64,000 bases of DNA, from positions 131,567 to 195,566 of the forward strand of contig NZ_SJPS01000004.1 of assembly GCF_007860015.1 (NCBI RefSeq). Reading direction: 5' to 3'. Every line of letters begins with the position of its first letter. The stretch's first letter is position 1. The stretch comes from Bythopirellula polymerisocia. GTDB taxonomy: Bacteria > Planctomycetota > Planctomycetia > Pirellulales > Lacipirellulaceae. Shown piece by piece: positions 1-7,728 of the stretch. The position numbers and the translations under genes were made by a program. A model generated the notes under the pieces. The model was not told the origin of the DNA. It searched no databases and saw only the letters and a program-made list of their open reading frames with translations.

Positions 1-64
1 TGCCACCACCTCCATCACAAGCCGCCAAGACCTCACGGCGAAATTCCTTCGAGTAAGCTAACAT
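1..64 (-). CDS. IS630-like transposase, N-terminal fragment cut by the window edge
   Basis: Reading leftward from an ATG at 62-64, the first 21 codons begin MLAYSKEFRREVLAACDGGG. This matches my memory of the start of the helix-turn-helix subunit of IS630-family transposases in planctomycetes. A strong Shine-Dalgarno (AGGAGGTGAA) lies just upstream. The gene continues past base 1, so whether it is intact cannot be judged. No terminal inverted repeat or target duplication could be placed with confidence. Confidence 0.6.
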   Translation of the reverse strand, partial: MLAYSKEFRREVLAACDGGGG

Positions 65-65
65 C

Positions 66-91
66 GGTTCACCTCCTGTTTCTGGTGAACC
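66..91 (-). promoter_or_regulatory. Hairpin enclosing the transposase ribosome binding site
   Basis: GGTTCACC at 66-73 and GGTGAACC at 84-91 form a perfect 8-bp stem with a 10-nt loop. On the transposase mRNA the Shine-Dalgarno lies in the 3' arm and loop, ending 1 nt before the start codon, so the hairpin could limit initiation. Low-level translation is common for transposases; its operation here is inferred. Confidence 0.5.
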
Positions 92-506
92 TAGATTAAC
101 TAACTTACCTAGAGGGCGCTAGAGCTATTCGATGGACGCACTAGGCATGTCCTACTCCTGTTCCGGGAGAAACCAATCCGATGAGCTTTGAATAGCCATT
201 ATTGTAGTTGCACGACAAAGAAAACTCAATATTCCCAACTGGAATTTGGCTAGATCATACCCCGGAATCTATACCGGGCCTGACTTTCCCTTGCGGCGGC
301 GGAGTGCCAAACCCCGGAACTTAACCGCAACGCCACCCCAGCAACCGCTCCCTCCAAATGGGGCTTTAGCAGCGGCGGACGACAATACTTTTCCTGCAAG
401 AGTCCGTCAGGCTAGAAAAGGAAAAAGCGGTTTCCTTCCAGGTGTTAATGTATACGCCAAAAAACGGACATCATAAAGTAATGATTAGGTTAGGATATAC
501 TTAACA
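92..506. other. Gene-poor stretch; no convincing gene
   Basis: I see no reliable gene here. A TTG-initiated frame at 246-476 would give a 76-residue proline- and arginine-rich peptide without recognisable features, and part of it is a short repeat (297-334) found again at 752-786. It is probably non-coding DNA next to a mobile element. Confidence 0.5.
297..334 (+). repeat. Short dispersed repeat, copy A
   Basis: The segment CGGCGGAGTGCCAAACC continues into CGGAACTTAACCGC. It closely resembles copy B at 752-786, which shares CGGCGG, GTGCCAAACC and GAACTTA. A weaker partial match (GAGTGCCAAACCGC) occurs near 1409-1422. The role is unknown. Confidence 0.45.
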
Positions 507-746
507 ATGAAGAGTATTGGTGCAATATTTGGTGTGCTGCTAATTTGGTATTCATCACTGCAATGGTGTTATGAGTATTGGCACAAATGGTATCCATCGG
601 GGGTATATTTTTACTTTGTTCCAATTGGTGTTTACCTAGTCTTTCGAGCATGTCATCTCACTTCATCCTGGAAACCGTTCTGGATTTCACTCATTGCCCT
701 GATTCCTCCGTTAGTTGCACTGGCGTGCCGTGGCTTCAACATCTGA
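507..746 (+). CDS. Small hydrophobic membrane protein of unknown function
   Basis: The 79-residue product is strongly hydrophobic with about three membrane segments (roughly residues 4-20, 32-50 and 58-74) and an aromatic-rich linker (YEYWHKWYPSGVYFYF). That composition is hard to get by chance from a random frame. It starts with ATG after a weak purine-rich site. No family is recognised. It stands alone beside a transposase fragment and short repeats, so it may be a remnant or accessory gene. Confidence 0.45.
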   Translation: MKSIGAIFGVLLIWYSSLQWCYEYWHKWYPSGVYFYFVPIGVYLVFRACHLTSSWKPFWISLIALIPPLVALACRGFNI

Positions 747-751
747 GCATG

Positions 752-786
752 CGGCGGTGTGCCAAACCTCAGAACTTAGCGGTGCC
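752..786 (+). repeat. Short dispersed repeat, copy B
   Basis: CGGCGGTGTGCCAAACC continues into CAGAACTTAGCGGTGCC. It is a near match to copy A at 297-334 and lies just after the small membrane protein gene. Confidence 0.45.
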
Positions 787-849
787 TACCGATGGTAGCG
801 GCGGTCCATAAATTCTCGCGGTACTAGGGAGAAAGTCCGTTTTCTGCCT

Positions 850-1212
850 TCAGTCGGCAGCCTCAACCGACGCTTCCAAGGGGACACTCTTGATTGCCGT
901 CAGGTCCTCCGCTGCGAACTGGTACAAGGTGTTGTTATGAACCACGAATATGTATTTGTCATTAGCCGCTATGGCAGGAGCACATCCCATCAAATCATCT
1001 GCCAAGGTGCCGCCAAAACCTCCACCTCCGCCCTCTCCTCCACCGAAGCCAAACCCTATACCGAAACCCCCACCTTCCGCCTGGCTAGAGGGTTGCTTTG
1101 AACCCTCTTTAGTCTGCTCTTGTGCATTAGAAAAGCCCAATAAGGTTACGACAAGTACCGTTGTCGCTACGCAAGCTGTTAGGCATGACAGAAGATTTTT
1201 CTGATTGATCAT
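850..1212 (-). CDS. Secreted glycine-rich protein of unknown function
   Basis: The 120-residue product starts with a signal peptide (about residues 1-30, ending near SNAQ). A Gln/Ser/Lys linker and a glycine/phenylalanine-rich stretch (about 47-68) follow. The last ~45 residues contain KYIFVVHNNTLYQF, which resembles one blade of a beta-propeller. One blade cannot form a propeller, so this may be a shortened relative of a larger secreted protein or a small exported protein using a single repeat. The start is supported by AGGACC a few bases upstream. It is monocistronic. Confidence 0.65.
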   Translation of the reverse strand: MINQKNLLSCLTACVATTVLVVTLLGFSNAQEQTKEGSKQPSSQAEGGGFGIGFGFGGGEGGGGGFGGTLADDLMGCAPAIAANDKYIFVVHNNTLYQFAAEDLTAIKSVPLEASVEAAD

Positions 1213-1490
1213 CGCATGGTCCTTTTTTGATTATGGTTGACGAATGGAAAGAAATGAAGATTACATCCCATGAGGCGGAACGAGTCCGTCATAACCCCAG
1301 GTAGCAAAGAGCAACATTAGCTAAGACTCGCCAGAGGCGAAGCAGCAATCTCAGAAGGGCCATCGTTGATTACCAACTAGCGAGACCGTCTGGGTGCGGC
1401 GTGCCATTCGAGTGCCAAACCGCTGCAGTAAACATGCTCAGTTTATCATACTATTCTAACCGTTGTTTCAATCCCACCTACAAGTCTGAC

Positions 1491-2774
1491 TCATCCCACC
1501 CGTTCCAGAATTAACGGGCCGACTTCTGGCGGTTCGTCTGAGATCTGAATCGCGGAGAGAAACAATTCTCGGCCGTCAGCGGCAACGCCGGCCGGTGCAA
1601 AGAGTTTGGCGAGCGGATCGCCAGTGTTCACTTTTTCCCCCAGTCGCACCAGCATTTCAAAACCGGTCGAGAGATCGAGCACATCCCCCAGTTGCTTGCG
1701 GCCACCCCGCATGGCGATCACCGCCTGGCCGAGCTTCTCGGTATCCATGGCTGCAATGTATCCTGAGCGACTTGCAGGAACATCGCTGGTGGGGGAGACC
1801 TTCCGTGGCGCGTCCAGATTGCCACCCTGAGCGGTCACCATTTGGGCGAATTTCTCGCGTGCTGCTCCAGAGTCGATGGTCTGCTGCAATTGCTCGCGCG
1901 CGGATTCAATCGAAGCGGACTTTTTGGTCGAGACCAACAGCTCCGCTCCCAGGGCAAGGGTCACTTCCATGAGATCATCAGGCCCGTTCCCCTCGAGCGC
2001 GGCAACTGATTCGTCGACTTCCACCGCGTTGCCGACCATGCGGCCCAGAGGCTGATTCATGTCAGTCAACACGGCAGTCGTCTGCACATTCATTCTCTGA
2101 CCAGTGGCCACCATCGACTCAGCCAGCTCTCGAGCCAATTCGGCGGTCTTCATAAACGCGCCGCTGCCAAATTTCACATCTAGCACCAAAGCATCGAGCC
2201 CCTCGGCGAGTTTTTTGCTCATGATGCTGCCAGTTATAAGAGGTATCGAGGGGACCGTGGCAGTCACGTCGCGGAGGGCGTAAAGCTTGCGGTCGGCGGG
2301 GACCAGGTCGGCCGTGGCACCGCTGATCACACAACCTATCTTCTTTACCACGGCACGCATTTCGTCCATTGATAGATCGGTCCGAAAGCCGGGGATCGCT
2401 TCGAGTTTGTCCAGCGTTCCACCCGTGGCGCCGAGCCCACGACCAGAAATCATCGGCACTTGCAGGTCACAACAGGCGAGCATCGGTGCAAGAGGCAGCG
2501 AGACCTTGTCGCCAATCCCGCCAGTCGAATGTTTGTCGACCTTTGGTAGGCCACCTGCGGGCCATTCAAATCGGGCTCCTGAGGCGAGCATGTTGTCTGT
2601 GAGTGCAGCGATCTCAGCGGTCGTCATTCCCTGCAGATAGATCGCCATTGCCATCGCCGACATCTGATAATCGGGAACGTCTCCCCGCGCATAGCCGGCG
2701 ACGAACTCACCGATCTCAGCTGCAGTGAGTTCCCCGCCGTCGCGTTTCTTGGCAATGATCCAGACAGGATTCAT
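1491..2774 (-). CDS. deoA: Thymidine / pyrimidine-nucleoside phosphorylase
   Basis: Cytoplasmic enzyme that splits thymidine, deoxyuridine or uridine with phosphate into base and (deoxy)ribose-1-phosphate. The 427-residue length is normal for the family. Visible hallmarks are KVDKHSTGGIGDK (about 78-90), the signature SGRGLGATGGTLDKLE (about 110-125), and the substrate-loop region around SKKLAEGLDALVLDVKFGSG (about 186-205). It is the last gene of the operon, 20 bp after the upstream phosphorylase gene. The deoC gene in the same operon would receive deoxyribose phosphate after a phosphopentomutase step; no mutase gene is in the window. Thymidine versus broad pyrimidine specificity cannot be decided from sequence alone. 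Confidence 0.93.
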   Translation of the reverse strand: MNPVWIIAKKRDGGELTAAEIGEFVAGYARGDVPDYQMSAMAMAIYLQGMTTAEIAALTDNMLASGARFEWPAGGLPKVDKHSTGGIGDKVSLPLAPMLACCDLQVPMISGRGLGATGGTLDKLEAIPGFRTDLSMDEMRAVVKKIGCVISGATADLVPADRKLYALRDVTATVPSIPLITGSIMSKKLAEGLDALVLDVKFGSGAFMKTAELARELAESMVATGQRMNVQTTAVLTDMNQPLGRMVGNAVEVDESVAALEGNGPDDLMEVTLALGAELLVSTKKSASIESAREQLQQTIDSGAAREKFAQMVTAQGGNLDAPRKVSPTSDVPASRSGYIAAMDTEKLGQAVIAMRGGRKQLGDVLDLSTGFEMLVRLGEKVNTGDPLAKLFAPAGVAADGRELFLSAIQISDEPPEVGPLILERVG

Positions 2775-2794
2775 AGGTTATCCGCAACCTTTCT

Positions 2795-3619
2795 TTACTT
2801 GAGTGACGCGACTACCGATTGCACGATTTCGGTCAGCTTGTGTGTGGCAGACTGTGCAGCATTAATCACGTCGTGTCCTGACGTTCCGCTGGGAGCATCG
2901 GGGGAACCAACATTGGTGATCGTAGATAAACCAAGCACCCGCATGTCTGCGTGCCGGGCCGCAATCACCTCGGGGACCGTGGACATCCCGACTGCATCGG
3001 CCCCCAAGTGGCGGGCTAACCGATACTCAGCACGCGTTTCATAGGTCGGCCCCAACATGGCCAAGTAGACCCCACGGTGGAGCACGAAGTTATTCCGTCG
3101 CGCCGCCTCGGCTGCGATCTCCATGAGATCACGATCATAGGGACTCGACATATCGGGGAACCTCGGGCCAAGCTTGTCGTCATTCACGCCGATCAAGGGA
3201 TTGTCGAAAAGAAAATTTATCTGGTCGTCAATCACCATCACGTCGCCGACAGCATACCGCGGGTTCACTCCCCCCGCTGCGTTGGACACGATCAACGTGT
3301 CAGCGCCCAAGGCACGCGACAGCCGCGCAGGTTGTGCTGCCTGTTGAGCGGTATATCCTTCGTACAGATGAAACCGACCCTGAAACGCGACGACGGGTAC
3401 GTCTGCCAATCGACCACAAATCAGGCGGCCCTTGTGACCCAAGGCTGTCGTGCGAGGGAAGTGTGGTATCTCGGCATAGTCGAAAGTCTGCTCGACAACG
3501 ATCTTATCAGCTAATCCCCCCAACCCCGAACCGAGGATTATTCCAACGCTTGGTGTGGAGTCCCACCTTTCTCGGACGGCCGCTGCCGCGGCAGCGCTCT
3601 GGTTAGCAACTTCTTGCAT
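2795..3619 (-). CDS. Purine-nucleoside phosphorylase, trimeric type (guanosine/inosine-like)
   Basis: Phosphorolyses purine nucleosides to base and ribose-1-phosphate. The 274 residues align well with the trimeric PNP/MTAP family: GSGLGG phosphate loop (Ser31), GHKGR (62-65), QGRFHLYEG, SNAAGG (112-117), YETRAE with Glu194, GMSTVPEV (211-218). The two residues that set specificity in human PNP are conserved: Thr235-Asn236 (human Thr242-Asn243) and His249 (human His257). This predicts 6-oxopurine nucleosides (guanosine, inosine and deoxy forms). It lies 7 bp after a paralogue and 20 bp before deoA. Confidence 0.9.
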   Translation of the reverse strand: MQEVANQSAAAAAAVRERWDSTPSVGIILGSGLGGLADKIVVEQTFDYAEIPHFPRTTALGHKGRLICGRLADVPVVAFQGRFHLYEGYTAQQAAQPARLSRALGADTLIVSNAAGGVNPRYAVGDVMVIDDQINFLFDNPLIGVNDDKLGPRFPDMSSPYDRDLMEIAAEAARRNNFVLHRGVYLAMLGPTYETRAEYRLARHLGADAVGMSTVPEVIAARHADMRVLGLSTITNVGSPDAPSGTSGHDVINAAQSATHKLTEIVQSVVASLK

Positions 3620-3626
3620 CGCCTCG

Positions 3627-4460
3627 TTAACCTCGCTCTCGCTCGTGGGCTAGTACGCCCAGCACCAAAGAGCGCAGTTTGGGCTCCGCCGAATTGGCCA
3701 CGGCAATAATCTCTTCCACGACTGCCGGCTTCAAGTTGTCCGGCAAGCACATGTCCGTAACCACCGACAGGCCAAACACTCGCATTCCACTGTGGACCGC
3801 GACGATCACCTCCGGCACGGTGGACATGCCGACGACGTCGGCCCCGATTTGCCGTAGGAAACGGTACTCAGCACGGGTTTCCAGGTTCGGCCCTGTGACG
3901 GCCACCATCACACCACGCTGGACGGGGAAGTTTCCCTTGCGGGCAATCTCTTGTCCCAAAACGATTAGTTCGGGGGTATAGGGGGCACTCATGTCTGGGA
4001 AGCGAGGCCCGAGGCGGTCGTCGTTGACACCTACCAGCGGGTTGTCGCCCATGAGATTGATTTGGTCGTCGATGATCATCACATCGCCGGGGACGTAGTA
4101 GGGATTCAATCCCCCGACGGCATGAGTCACGATCATCAACTCGGCGCCCAAGGCTTTCATCACCCGCACAGGCAACGTGATCTGCTTGAGGGGATAACCC
4201 TCGTACTGATGAAAACGCCCCTCCATGGCCATCACAGGCACCCCTTCTAGAGTTCCACACACGAATCGTCCCCGGTGGCTCACGGCCGTGGAGCGCGGAA
4301 AGTTTGGGATGTCTTCATAGTCAATGGCAACTGCCCCTTCAATGCGATCCGCAAACCCTCCTAGGCCAGTCCCCAGGATGATGCCGGCACGAGGGGTCTG
4401 GTCCCATTGTTTGCGGATTGCCTCGGCGGCAGCTTGGATTTGATCGAAAAGTTCTAGCAT
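3627..4460 (-). CDS. PNP/MTAP-family phosphorylase with adenine-type active-site residues
   Basis: The 277-residue paralogue of the next gene keeps the trimeric PNP/MTAP fold motifs (MEGRFHQYEG, GPNLETRAE with Glu194, GMSTVPEV). It differs at key sites: phosphate-loop Ser becomes Thr31 (GTGLGG), NAAGG becomes HAVGG (113-117), Thr-Asn becomes Thr235-Asp236, and the His contacting the 5'-hydroxyl becomes Val248. Thr, Asp and Val are the residues of methylthioadenosine phosphorylase at these places, as I recall them. It may therefore act on adenosine or 5'-methylthioadenosine rather than guanosine; this is inference. It follows deoC by 30 bp. Confidence 0.85.
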   Translation of the reverse strand: MLELFDQIQAAAEAIRKQWDQTPRAGIILGTGLGGFADRIEGAVAIDYEDIPNFPRSTAVSHRGRFVCGTLEGVPVMAMEGRFHQYEGYPLKQITLPVRVMKALGAELMIVTHAVGGLNPYYVPGDVMIIDDQINLMGDNPLVGVNDDRLGPRFPDMSAPYTPELIVLGQEIARKGNFPVQRGVMVAVTGPNLETRAEYRFLRQIGADVVGMSTVPEVIVAVHSGMRVFGLSVVTDMCLPDNLKPAVVEEIIAVANSAEPKLRSLVLGVLAHERERG

Positions 4461-4490
4461 GCTTATGGTCTCATTGTGGAATGGTATGCG

Positions 4491-5216
4491 TTAGTATCCG
4501 GCTGAGCTTTCCGATTGCTCACCGCGTTCACCTTGAGAAATTGCGAGTGTGCCGCTGGTCCCGAGCCGAGTGGCCCCCAAGGCAACGAATCGACACGCGT
4601 CCGCATAGCTGCGGATTCCACCAGACGCCTTAACTTGCACCTTGTCGCTGGTGTGCTCGCGCATCAGACGAATATCGTGCTCCGTGGCCCCCGTGGCCTG
4701 CATAGATCCGTCAGCAGATTTCACAAATCCGAATCCCGTAGAAGTCTTCACAAAAGCAGCGCCCGTCTCTTCGCAAATCTCACAGAGTTTTATTTTGAAG
4801 GAGTCTGCGGGAAGCAGTCCTGTCTCGAAGATTACTTTGGTGATGGCTCCAGCGGCAGAAGCAGCTTCAACGACGGCACGAATGTCGGCAGACACATATG
4901 CCCAATCTTCTTGAAGCACGCGACCGATATTAACCACCATGTCGACCTCGCGGGCTCTGTCCTGACAGGCGATCTCGGTCTCACGTACTTTTGTTCCCGT
5001 CGTCGTCCCACCGTGAGGAAAGCCAATAACTGTGCTGGGAACTACACTCGAACCTGCCAGCAATTCGCTTGCCAATGCGACCATCGCTGGCTTCACACAA
5101 ACACTCGCTGTCCCCACTTCCACACACATCGTGCAAGCCTGCCGAAGATCGGCATCTGTTTGGGTCGGACTCAGGACGGCATGATCTATCAGGGCAACAA
5201 CTGAGGAGGACATCAC
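4491..5216 (-). CDS. deoC: Deoxyribose-phosphate aldolase
   Basis: Class I aldolase that cleaves 2-deoxyribose-5-phosphate to glyceraldehyde-3-phosphate and acetaldehyde, feeding nucleoside sugar into glycolysis. The 241-residue protein shows the Schiff-base lysine in FVKTSTGF (Lys157), the proton-relay Asp92 in EVDMVVNIG and Lys196 in VKASGGIR, all in the usual order. ATG codons for residues 1 and 2 are adjacent, so the start is uncertain by one codon. It is the third gene of the nucleoside operon, 37 bp after the AMP nucleosidase gene. Confidence 0.93.
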   Translation of the reverse strand: MMSSSVVALIDHAVLSPTQTDADLRQACTMCVEVGTASVCVKPAMVALASELLAGSSVVPSTVIGFPHGGTTTGTKVRETEIACQDRAREVDMVVNIGRVLQEDWAYVSADIRAVVEAASAAGAITKVIFETGLLPADSFKIKLCEICEETGAAFVKTSTGFGFVKSADGSMQATGATEHDIRLMREHTSDKVQVKASGGIRSYADACRFVALGATRLGTSGTLAISQGERGEQSESSAGY

Positions 5217-5253
5217 AGGGAACTCGTATGATTTAAAGGATAAAGTTTAGCGA

Positions 5254-6027
5254 TCAATAACGGAAATGCTTAATCTTCTCGCCTTTGTCACCAATCTCGG
5301 TGAGAGATTCGATACCTATCTCCAAGTGCATGTCGGACCAGATGGAATCAACCTTGGCATCGCTCGCCTGGGTCTTGATCCCGTGTTCGGACATCGGCAA
5401 GTCGGATACTAGAAGCAAAGCACCACGTGAGATTTCATTCTTATGTCCCACAATAAATATCGTGGCGACTTCCATATCGATCGCGATTGGAGTGTATTCG
5501 ATAAGTCGGGCCTTAAAGTGTTCGTCGTGTTCCCAAACCCGTCGGTTGGTCGTGTAGATGACACCCGTTCGATAATCAAGCTTGCGTTCCACGAGTTTGT
5601 CAGAAACAAATTTGTGCAACTTGAACGATGGCAAGGCCGGAACTAATTTCGGCAAATAGTCATCGGACGTTCCTTCGCCGCGGATCGCGCCAATGGGGAG
5701 GATAAAGTTTCCAATCTCAGTGGAAGTCTTGAGTCCCCCGCACTTTCCCAAAAACAATACCGCCTCAGGATGATAGGCGGTAAGCAGATCCATCACAGTT
5801 GCCGCATTGGGCGAGCCAATCCCAAAGTTAACAATCGTGAGGCCATCTTCATTCGTGGCTGCCTGCATCGGACGGTCTTCACCATGCACTTCGCAACCAA
5901 ACTTTTTGGCGAATTTGCTGACGTAATTGCGAAAATTTGTCAACAGGACATAATCACCAAACTTTTCGAGCGGCATGCCCGTATAGCGGGGGAGCCAATC
6001 TCTCGCGAGATCCAGTTTCGTGACCAT
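5254..6027 (-). CDS. amn: AMP nucleosidase, short form
   Basis: Hydrolyses AMP to adenine and ribose-5-phosphate. The 257-residue protein has the nucleoside-phosphorylase-like fold with NFGIGSPNAATVMDLL (about 68-83), LFLGKCGGLK (about 91-100), GAIRGEGTSDDYLP and a catalytic-type segment IDMEVATIF followed by LLVSDLPM. It lacks the extra N-terminal domain of the E. coli enzyme and matches the shorter version typical of Bacteroidetes and planctomycetes. Second gene of the operon, 37 bp from each neighbour. AMP cleavage beside nucleoside phosphorylases suggests joint purine salvage or catabolism. Confidence 0.85.
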   Translation of the reverse strand: MVTKLDLARDWLPRYTGMPLEKFGDYVLLTNFRNYVSKFAKKFGCEVHGEDRPMQAATNEDGLTIVNFGIGSPNAATVMDLLTAYHPEAVLFLGKCGGLKTSTEIGNFILPIGAIRGEGTSDDYLPKLVPALPSFKLHKFVSDKLVERKLDYRTGVIYTTNRRVWEHDEHFKARLIEYTPIAIDMEVATIFIVGHKNEISRGALLLVSDLPMSEHGIKTQASDAKVDSIWSDMHLEIGIESLTEIGDKGEKIKHFRY

Positions 6028-6064
6028 AGTTGTGTTGAATCCTTCTTGGGCTTACTAAAGGTGA

Positions 6065-6538
6065 TTAGTAAGCGACCTTGCCAGGGCTTGCATTCCACAG
6101 ATCGAACAATTCACGGCATTCGTCGACCAACAAACCGCCGATCAATTTTACCTGGCTGCCGCCTATCCTCAGCAATTCGGCAGCCGGCAACTGCAATTCA
6201 TTGAAACCTGATGTGTCGGCGTCGGCAATCGTAGCACCGTAGAACACGGTTCCAACTCGTGCCCAATGGAGGGCGGCCATACACATCGGACAAGGTTCGC
6301 AAGTGGTTGCCACAACTGCGTCGGTCAGGAAGATATTCTCGACCGTCTTGCAGCCTAGCCGAATCGCGTTCACTTCTGCGTGGGCTGTGATATCCGTTGT
6401 CAATACCACGGAATTATGCGCTTGCGCAATTACTTCATCGCCGATGGCAATCGCACAGCCAAAAGGACTTTGTCCCTGAGCGATCCCCTCACGGCAGGTC
6501 TCGATGGCAAGTTGCATCAATTCGGCTGGATCGATCAT
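6065..6538 (-). CDS. Guanine deaminase-like nucleobase deaminase (CDA fold)
   Basis: Zinc-dependent deaminase of the cytidine/deoxycytidylate deaminase superfamily. Zinc ligands and general acid are visible: HAE (His53, Glu55) and CEPCPMC (Cys83, Cys86). The segment ALHWARVGTVFYGATIADADTSGF resembles the B. subtilis guanine deaminase, including the aromatic/Asp-rich tail and a C-terminal tyrosine. At 157 residues it has the GuaD length. Guanine to xanthine fits an operon that releases guanine from guanosine. A tRNA adenosine deaminase (TadA) is the main alternative but fits the context less well. First gene of the six-gene operon. Confidence 0.8.
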   Translation of the reverse strand: MIDPAELMQLAIETCREGIAQGQSPFGCAIAIGDEVIAQAHNSVVLTTDITAHAEVNAIRLGCKTVENIFLTDAVVATTCEPCPMCMAALHWARVGTVFYGATIADADTSGFNELQLPAAELLRIGGSQVKLIGGLLVDECRELFDLWNASPGKVAY

Positions 6539-6703
6539 GGAGTTACCAATAAGTACTGGGAAGTTGAAGTTTGTGAAAGAAGTTATTTGTTTTGAAATTT
6601 CGTTAGTCGAAAGTACAGTAGGTTTAGATTAACAGAGTATTCACCGCATCGCCTAGCGAGAAACTTCGAAGGCAAGTTAGGTTCCACAAAAAATCATACA
6701 TTC

Positions 6704-7291
6704 TTAAGGGCGGGCAAGTCGCTGGAGTACGTCGGCGAGCCCTTTTCCCAGTTTTGCAATCGCCTCCTGGGTCGAGGAGTCCTTCAATTTTCCTTCCTCG
6801 TCAAAGGCATCATGGGCTTGGGAAACTGCCCGCTGATCCGGTAAGACGGTCACGCCGATATTTTGCAGGATAGCCCGGACGTGGACCAGTCCCCGCAGAC
6901 CACCCAGCGCACCAGGTGAGGCAGCCATGAGCACCGCGACCTTGTCAATATAAGGCGCCAGTCGAGGCTCACCTGGAACCGGTCGTGAGACCCAGTCAAT
7001 CGTATTCTTTAGCAGTGGCGTGATCGAACTGTTGTACTCGGGGCATGAGATCATCAGCCCGTCACTCTCTAGAAACAGTTCTTTCAATTTGGTCGCATTT
7101 GCGGGCAGACCCTGCTCTTTCTCCAAGTCCTCATCCATGATCGGAAGCGGATAATCGGCCAGATCGATTAAGGTGACCTCGGCACCCGCCTCCTCTGCTG
7201 CTGTAGCAGCCAGTCGGACCAACTTCTTGTTATGGGATTCTTTGCGAGCACTCCCAGCGAAGGCCAAGATACGAGGCTTACTCTTCTTCAT
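6704..7291 (-). CDS. NADPH-dependent FMN reductase family flavoprotein
   Basis: The product resembles NAD(P)H:FMN/quinone reductases of the flavodoxin fold (YieF/ChrR, azoreductase-like). GSARKESHNKKL near the N terminus is the FMN phosphate loop, SCPEYNSSITPLLKNTIDW is the family's flavin-binding SPEYN motif, and ASPGALGGLRGL follows. I place the start at the ATG at 7291 (195 residues), about 8 bp after AGAGGA. A TTG 10 codons upstream is possible but would abut the acpS stop. Last gene of the ffh-trpS-acpS group. The substrate is unknown. Confidence 0.82.
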   Translation of the reverse strand: MKKSKPRILAFAGSARKESHNKKLVRLAATAAEEAGAEVTLIDLADYPLPIMDEDLEKEQGLPANATKLKELFLESDGLMISCPEYNSSITPLLKNTIDWVSRPVPGEPRLAPYIDKVAVLMAASPGALGGLRGLVHVRAILQNIGVTVLPDQRAVSQAHDAFDEEGKLKDSSTQEAIAKLGKGLADVLQRLARP

Positions 7292-7321
7292 GATCGTCAA
7301 TCCTCTAGTTAGATCTGCCAA

Positions 7322-7726
7322 TTAAAAATCATCAGATGCCACACCTTCCGCAATCGCGTATGCCGTTGCATGGCTGCGGCAATGGGAGATACTGATGTGC
7401 ATCTTTGTGATGCCTGATCGCTCAAAGACCTCACGGGCACCTCCACAAAGGGCAATTGTGGGTGCCCCGCCGGGTTGGTTGCGGACTTCGATATCTCGCC
7501 AGCTAATTCCGCGCCTCCAGCCCGTGCCGAGTGCCTTGAGTACAGCTTCTTTCGCGGCCCAGCGACCGGCATAGTGTTGAGTCGCTGCTTTCTTCGTGGA
7601 GCAATACGCGATTTCATGGGGAGTATACACTCGACTGATAAACAACTCGCCGTGGCGATCGATCATCTGCGCAATGCGCAAGCATTCGATGATATCCGTG
7701 CCGATGCCTATGATCTGCAGTGCCAC
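7322..7726 (-). CDS. acpS: Holo-[acyl-carrier-protein] synthase
   Basis: Transfers 4'-phosphopantetheine from CoA to the serine of apo-ACP, activating fatty acid synthesis. The 134-residue length is normal. The family motifs are clear: GIGTDIIE at residues 7-14 (Mg-binding Asp) and FISRVYTPHE, then the second metal-site motif AGRWAAKEAVLKALGTG. C-terminal HISISHCRSHATAYAIAE is typical. The start is GTG, only 2 bp after the trpS stop codon, so translational coupling is likely. Confidence 0.93.
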   Translation of the reverse strand: MALQIIGIGTDIIECLRIAQMIDRHGELFISRVYTPHEIAYCSTKKAATQHYAGRWAAKEAVLKALGTGWRRGISWRDIEVRNQPGGAPTIALCGGAREVFERSGITKMHISISHCRSHATAYAIAEGVASDDF

Positions 7727-7728
7727 GG

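Noticed and set aside
246..476. 76-residue frame with a TTG start
   Set aside because: Low-complexity basic/proline-rich peptide with a rare start, and part of a short repeat; not supported as a gene.
4515..5204. 229-codon plus-strand frame opposite deoC
   Set aside because: It lies antisense to deoC, whose catalytic residues are all present; it has a shadow composition.
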